The notes under the pieces are model-generated. The model did not search any database and had not been told where the DNA came from. It worked only from the letters and a program-made list of their open reading frames with translations. Shown here piece after piece: positions 58,831 to 64,000 of a stretch of 64,000 nt of DNA (positions are counted from its first letter, which is position 1; each line of letters starts with the position of its first letter). Location of the stretch: assembly GCA_021234155.1 (NCBI GenBank), contig JAJEKV010000073.1:6286083-6350082 (forward strand). Direction: 5' to 3'. Source of the DNA: Isoetes taiwanensis (Eukaryota > Streptophyta > Lycopodiopsida > Isoetales > Isoetaceae). The position numbers and the translations under genes are program-made.

Positions 58831-59992
58831 ACTATGCACTGGGACACATCCATACGGCTACGAGTGACGGCAGGCTGGAAGGCACTATATGCAATGCAAA
58901 ACAATAGTCATAGAGCGGAGTTGTATGATTGGGCCCATCAGTCACGCCTGTTCAAGGTCTTAGTGGAGCCTGTCCTTTTATACGGGGTGGAAGTATGGGG
59001 CCCAGTAGTATCACTTGCTACTTGGAATGACTTGGAGCAGGTCCAGAAAGCCTTCTTAGTACGAGCACTAGGGGTGAAGTCCACAGTCCCATATCAAATT
59101 CTACTGCAGGAGACAGGATTCTTGCCTCTTCAGAGGGCGGCCCTTGATCGCCACATTGTCTATTTTCAGAAGGTGGTCAATATGGACGATGCTCGTCTCC
59201 CTAAACTAGCTCATATCATGGCAATGGAGCCATAGCGCCTCAAGGCCTGCTTTGGAGGGAAAAGAGAGCTCAATGGTTGGCTAGATGGAATGTGTGAGCA
59301 CGAGGTGCATACATGTGCAAACAGAGGCGATCGCCATAGCTTGAGGCAATATCTTGACGATTGCTTCTTCAGCAAGCTTTGGGATGCCAATGCCCTTGAA
59401 CAGTCAAGACAAAGACACTACCGGCGCCACATAAATCCCACATTGGAACGAGGCCCACAATGCTACTGCGTACCCACTTGCCCATGAAAAGCGTAGACTC
59501 ATTGCCTCCATTCGCACGGGGGGCACATCATCTTCGAATTGAGACAAAAAGATGGATTGGTGAGCCACGCCAGATGTGCTCTGTCAATCTTTGCCAAATG
59601 GGAGTCATTGAGGATGAATCTCATACCCTTCAAAGTTGCCCAGCATATGATCAAATTTGGACACGATATGCTGAGTTGGTCAGGCCTGGCCAGCCGTTAC
59701 ATGTGACATTGAGCACAGCATCCGTACGGGTGTTGGAATCATATCTTCAGGAGGTTATGGACATGCGAGATCAGCTATGTCCTCGGGCACACACTTGACA
59801 TGTATATAAACATTGATGTATACTTGTACAGTTTGACAGCATTCTTATTACTGCCACGGTTTTTCCCTCGAAAACCCTTCGGGGCGGGGGTTTTTTAACC
59901 CGGACAGTAATAAGTTTGCTGCGCTCCTTATGGGTCCCATAGGCCGATTGGCCTCAGTGGACGATAAAAAATCATTCTCATTCTCATTCTCA

Positions 59993-60133
59993 TTTATTCT
60001 AATACAGGCTGACTTGATGAATCATTGAGGCTTTAGTATGTAAGTGTGCATGCATGGTCATCTTGCGTGGTGCATGTTAGTTTCAGCTTGGCATGGGGTG
60101 GAGTCACTTGGTCTCTTTCTGCTTGTTGCAGAC
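59993..60133 (+). repeat. Duplicated segment, copy B right part
   Basis: 'tttattctaatacaggc...' to 'gcagac', matching 49217-49362. Cut on the left by the LINE and on the right by the LTR beginning at 60134. Confidence 0.85.
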
Positions 60134-62601
60134 TGTTGAAGGTGTTCCTGGCAAACCCTTCAACCTCAATGGTTTAGAACCTCCAAGTTGCTTAGTTCAA
60201 CCACTCTGTGAGAAAAATTTCCAAGTAGAAAGCTCAAAAACACAATTCTCAATCACTTTTCCTAAAGAGAAAAAAATGTCAAATGCAAACAAGCAAGGAT
60301 CTGCTTATGATTTTTGTGCCTAAGCCACCTAAGATCCTCAGGAATGTTGGGCAAAAAGTCAGACAGAATTTTGATCAGTTTAGATCACTCAAAAATGAAC
60401 TCATGACCAGGTCAAAATTTGGTCAATATCCCTGGCAGAGAGTGGATTTTTGTAACTCCAAAAAAAGACAGCTATTTTTTGGGATCTGATGCTTGGATCT
60501 TTTCTTAGAGTGTCTGCACACAATGATGAAGTACTCCTTATGCAAAGAAATGTGCAAATTGTCCTAGAAATTCAAGTTTAGGTCTGACAGACTGTTACAG
60601 AGTATGAATAGCAGGCTAGTCTTGACTTAATGGCCAATGCTATCTATCCTCTTCCAGATGAGAGAATGCAAATTATCCTATAAAAATAAAAATATAGACT
60701 AGTACGAGCAGATTCTGGGCCTAGTTCTACAAGCAGAGATCTCTATAATGTGTAAGCACCTTGATCAACACCCACCTATTCTGAATATGCTTATATGCAA
60801 GTATTCTTTGCAATAATTTCTCGTGCCCGAATGCAAAGGTCAACTCTTACATTTTCCATGATGCAAAACATATTGTCAAAAGAAATCATTCACAAATATT
60901 CTCCCAAGGATCGGATTTTCATTCACTTAAGAATCACACAGCAAACAAAGATAATCCCACATGATCAAATAAAGTGTTCATTCAGGTAATTCACAGAAAT
61001 TATCAGAAATTCGTGCATAATCTGGCATCTGGAAGGCAAATCCAAGCTCAAACCCTAGAAACCGGTCTTTCCTCAAAGAACCTCGATCAGTTTTTCGCCT
61101 CAAAGCCCTCGAAAAATCTCTGAGCCTTTCTTCCCCGTTTTAAAATCCTCTGTTCCGGCCCATTCTTGGCAAATTCGAGCCGGATCTTTGCATTTTAGTT
61201 GGGTTAATGAGTTCTTGGTTCAATGTGGGCAAATCCGAAGTGTTTAGATCATGATTAAGTAGTTAATTCAAGTGGATTTTGCCGGATCTTGGCATAGCAG
61301 GGGATTAGGGTTCTTGAAAATAAGCTAGATATATCCCACAGGCAAGTTTCGAAAAAAAAGGGCAAGGTATATAAGGAATAACACACGCATTATTATTAAT
61401 TATACGTGTTATGCCCACGTGGGACTCGATACCTCCACCGCCCCACATGCCCGGGTGTACCCGTGGTGGGGGGTGATCGGACGGGGAGATCTAGGCTTGG
61501 GGGGGTAGATAGGAAAAATTTTGCAAACCATGTAGTCTGGCACATTTCCCAAGAAACCCAATTTGAAGGTCTATATGGACACTTTTTGAAAATTCTTTTT
61601 TGCAAAAAGAATCTTTTTTTATGCTCTCCGTGATGGTGGAATCTTTTTTGCAGAACTTTTCTATTTTTTGGCTCAAAGAGGGTATGGAAGTATGAGGTGG
61701 CAAGCAAGCAAGATGAGTTGGCAAGATGATGCTGACATGGCAAAGGGGGTGATGAGGTGTCAAACAACTTGGCAAGGAATATTTTTTCTAGTCAAAACAA
61801 GTGATGAGGTGGAGGTGATGAATGTGACATGTGGGTGATGATGTGGAAGTGTTGGTGATGATGTGGCAAGATAACATGTCACCCTTACGATGTTAAAAAA
61901 TTTTCAATGGGGTGGCACGTGTGTGATGTGACATGGCAATGAAGATGATGTGTATTATGACTTGGCCATTTTTAAGTGATAACATGGGTCAATTTAATGC
62001 TAATGCATGTAAATTGCATTATTTAGGCAAATCTTTGACGTTTGTTGCCTCCCTTAGGAATTTTGCACTTTCTCTCACCATTTGACTTCTAGAGAGAGGA
62101 TTTGACCCTAGACCATGGGTATGGCCAAATGAAATGAAAATTCTTGCTTTTACAAGATGGTGATGGTATGATGGGTGTGTGAAGTGTGAATGACACATGA
62201 AAGAGAAGTTTTGACTAGAAAAAATCTCCTAGACCAATTTGCTTTTGGAAAATGAAAGCTAGGCATGGAATTTGAGGTCACATGGGTATGTTTTCATGGT
62301 AAAGGATGGGATGGAGATCATAGGATATAGTTATGCCAAGAACTCAAATGGAAACATCACATACCAAGAACTCTTCAAGGGGTCTTCAAGTCTTCAAAGT
62401 TCTCTTGCTTGAATCACCTTCCCTAGCATGCTTGTGTGATCTTTCATGAATGTCCTCACCTTGGTCTTCTCCACTTCATAATGTGCAAAGATGCATACAC
62501 TTCAAATGAATTGTGCTTGTGTATCTGTGTTCAAATCCAAGTGTAAGCATGAGTAAATCACATTGTATCTTGTTCTTCTATGCTGCCATAGCATGGCAGC
62601 A
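60134..62601 (+). mobile_element. Long LTR (2,468 bp), same family as 25497-28060
   Basis: It starts TGTTGAAGG and ends CATGGCAGCA like the solo LTR at 25.5 kb, and shares the 'ccacgtggg...ccgccccaca' block and the repeated 'gatgatgtggcaag' phrases, but with considerable divergence. The base sequence left of it (cagac) does not recur on its right (tcatg), so it is not a simple solo LTR. It may be the 5' LTR of an element running past the window or a recombinant. No primer-binding motif follows it. Confidence 0.75.
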
Positions 62602-63298
62602 TCATGCCAAACAAAAAGAACAGGCTGGTCCCCAGCCTCCTATTTTTTGCCAATGACAAAGTAAAATTCCAGCCAGCTACCAATATGAAGGTGTGTTTGG
62701 CAGCTTAACGAACCTGCAATGGATTGAGAGAAGAGGGTGATGGCAGATATTCAGGATGATATGAATATGATTATGAATGTGAACTGCAAGTGAGCCTGCA
62801 TGACAAATATGACCATTAGTAAAGAAAATGAGATGCTGGATGGAAATGTGACAGCAACCTAGTGGATTAGTGGAAAAGGATAATGATCTGAAGTGTCTCA
62901 TGTGAATCAAGGGCAACTCTTGTGCAGATTACTGTGGAATGAATGCCTTAGAGCGCACTTGCATGTGACAACAGATCTATTAGCATAATGAGCTGCTATT
63001 ATGGTGGGGATGGCAACAGCTATAGAGATGAGGATTTATGGAGAGAGGTGTGTGAATATGAGATGTATGACGGCAAATTCAGATGCACCTGCATGGAATT
63101 CAGAACTTAAGCAAAAGAATGTTTGATTTGAACTTTGAATGAGTTGACACCTGCACAAATCTCACTGGTCTTGCATTAGTCTAGGTAATGGAAACCTCAA
63201 ATATAAGAGCTCTATCTAAGCAGCTAGTTGAACTTGAAAACACACACTATTTACCAAATAGTTTTGCATTGTTTTTTTTTTTTTTTTTTTTTTTATAA
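62602..63298 (+). other. Possible interior of the long-LTR element
   Basis: No recognisable coding sequence. It ends in an uninterrupted run of T at about 63272-63294 just before the gag scrap. Confidence 0.35.
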
Positions 63299-63301
63299 AC
63301 A

Positions 63302-63526
63302 GTGTCCGAATATTACATGAAATTTAGTCATCTAGGTTCACAAGGTAGGAACTTGGGTGAACACGAGCTCTTAAGGAAGTTCGTGAATGGGTTGAGGGAG
63401 GACATATTTGCAGAGTTAGATCTTATTGAACCAGTCAACATGGAAGATGCAATTAAGAAAGCAGGAGCGGCTCGGGTTCATGCATCGGGAAACCAAATAT
63501 TTCTAAGATTTGCAATGTGTCGGTAG
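63302..63526 (+). pseudogene. Ty3/gypsy-type gag fragment
   Basis: The frame VSEYYMKFSHLG, HELLRKFVNGLREDIFAEL and VNMEDAIKKA matches the second half of the Retrotrans_gag domain ('V.eY...F..L......e....fl.GLr..i...l......t..eai..A'). Only about 75 codons remain and no zinc knuckle or pol follows. Whether it belongs to the element started by the LTR at 60134 is unknown. Confidence 0.6.
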
Positions 63527-64000
63527 TTTATTATCCCTTATGTTCCTAAGGTCTTGGGTTGGTAACTTAACTTAGTCTAGTATAATAAAACCATTGGGTA
63601 TTGTTAAATTAAAATGTTAAGGAGGCTGATAACGGGTCGCGGATCCGTTAAGGCCAAAAAATAGCTTGACGTCGTATCAGAACTCCCGGATCTGTATAAA
63701 AAGGGTCGATTTGTCCAGAAAAAGGGTCGTGCCAGGGATATTTCTGGCCGATCCTTAGATATTTGTGGACTACTGCCTTTTAGATAGCTATTTCCGGCCA
63801 TTAAAGGGATATTCAGAAAATAGTTGAAATATGCCTATAAATTAACGGATTGCATTCAATCTAGACGAGAAAAACCGACTGTAAGCTGAAGCCAATCATC
63901 TGTTCTGCCTTACCTGTTTGAGTCTACCTTCAATGATTGTGATCTCTTGTGCAAGAACATAGCAGGATAACGATTTCCCGTTGGAAGTCCGAGCCCGGTT
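63527..64000. other. Unassigned, LTR-like promoter texture
   Basis: A TATA-like 'ctataaatta' at about 63832 lies some 140 bp before the window end in sequence rich in 'gggtcg' phrases. It could be part of an LTR but no end or partner copy is in the window. Confidence 0.3.

Larger units (their letters stand above)
53730..59798 (+). pseudogene. LINE ORF2 (endonuclease-reverse transcriptase), shattered
   Basis: Order of motifs across several frames: endonuclease (DLIFLMETWEH at about 53985; LLGDFNAP at about 54352; EIDSDHLPLYLKL at about 54690), reverse transcriptase (QAGFRPRHSTIDHIFTLRTL at about 55641; LYCCFVDF at about 55726; GVRQGCPLSEALFGLYIDQLE at about 55908; YADDVDLLAYTP at about 56038), then the nested LTR element, then VLVEPVLLYGVEVWGP (58953) and a terminal CSVNLC...HTLQSC zinc-like motif (about 59578-59638). 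Frame breaks are frequent and sit mostly at CG-rich short runs, whereas motif residues are well kept, so part of the damage may be sequence error. Confidence 0.75.
53098..59992 (+). mobile_element. LINE with APE endonuclease and reverse transcriptase, interrupted
   Basis: A non-LTR element of about 4.33 kb once the nested LTR element (56275-58830) and one target duplication are removed. It starts inside ORF1 (open frame from 53098 without start), continues with ORF2 (endonuclease, reverse transcriptase, C-terminal CCHC-like region) and ends in a tail of ATTCTC units (59968-59992) rather than poly(A). It inserted into copy B of the 49.2 kb duplicated segment. ORF1 and the tail distinguish it from the L1 at 41 kb, so two LINE lineages are present. 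Confidence 0.8.

Noticed and set aside
1-64000. tRNA, rRNA or organelle-derived inserts
   Set aside because: I saw no cloverleaf-consistent tRNA with A and B boxes and no rRNA-like stretch; tRNA-like matches are only 11-12 nt retrotransposon primer-binding sites.

Overview
The window is nuclear DNA of a land plant. It carries two spliced housekeeping genes with plant-type GT-AG introns, plant pentatricopeptide-repeat (PPR) and AP2-domain gene debris, and dense nested retrotransposons that prime from initiator tRNA-Met. Compact introns (about 70-560 bp) beside very high repeat load, together with a Crypton-like tyrosine recombinase, make me favour a non-seed vascular plant such as a fern. That lineage is inference.

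Layout. 1-10.4 kb: no intact gene. There is a Helitron-type 3' end on the minus strand at about 4.1 kb, followed by minus-strand gene scraps (PPR, EamA-type transporter). 10.47-14.01 kb: element 1, a 3.5 kb mobile element carrying a decayed, intron-containing tyrosine recombinase. 14.9-18.6 kb: intact ATG9 (nine coding exons, 828 residues). 19.6-21.65 kb, convergent: COM1/SAE2/CtIP-type DNA-end resection factor. 21.84-22.67 kb: element 2, in the COM1 promoter region. 23.3-28.7 kb: a broken minus-strand copia element interrupted by a 2.56 kb solo LTR. 29.48-29.66 kb: orphan AP2-domain exons including a 9-nt microexon. 29.72-30.42 kb: element 3. 31.3-32.9 kb: PPR pseudogene. 35.09-46.44 kb: a complete 11.4 kb LTR element with no recognisable gag-pol, holding an L1 fragment. 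46.7-48.7 kb: an ORF1-only LINE. 49.2 kb: a second Helitron 3' end. 51.6 kb: a Mutator-type MITE. 53.1-60.0 kb: a different LINE interrupted by a young 2.56 kb LTR element. 60.1-62.6 kb: another long LTR. 63.3 kb: a gypsy-type gag scrap.

The most interesting signal is a family of three unrelated-looking elements (1, 2, 3) built to one plan. Each interior is flanked by inverted 25-26 bp boxes of the form GTAAT-N15/16-ATTAC. N15 is the same at both ends of one element but different between elements. On one side only, exactly 5 bp outside the box in elements 2 and 3, lies a long GC-rich hairpin with 41-nt arms; the hairpin is bounded on its outer side by GTACTAC in elements 2 and 3 (GTACTA in element 1). 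I see no target-site duplication. Element 1 encodes the tyrosine recombinase, which is the natural candidate for acting on these boxes. The mechanism is inference.

ATG9 (autophagic membrane traffic) and COM1 (double-strand-break resection) are convergent and functionally unrelated. Each has one of these structured elements upstream of its 5' end.
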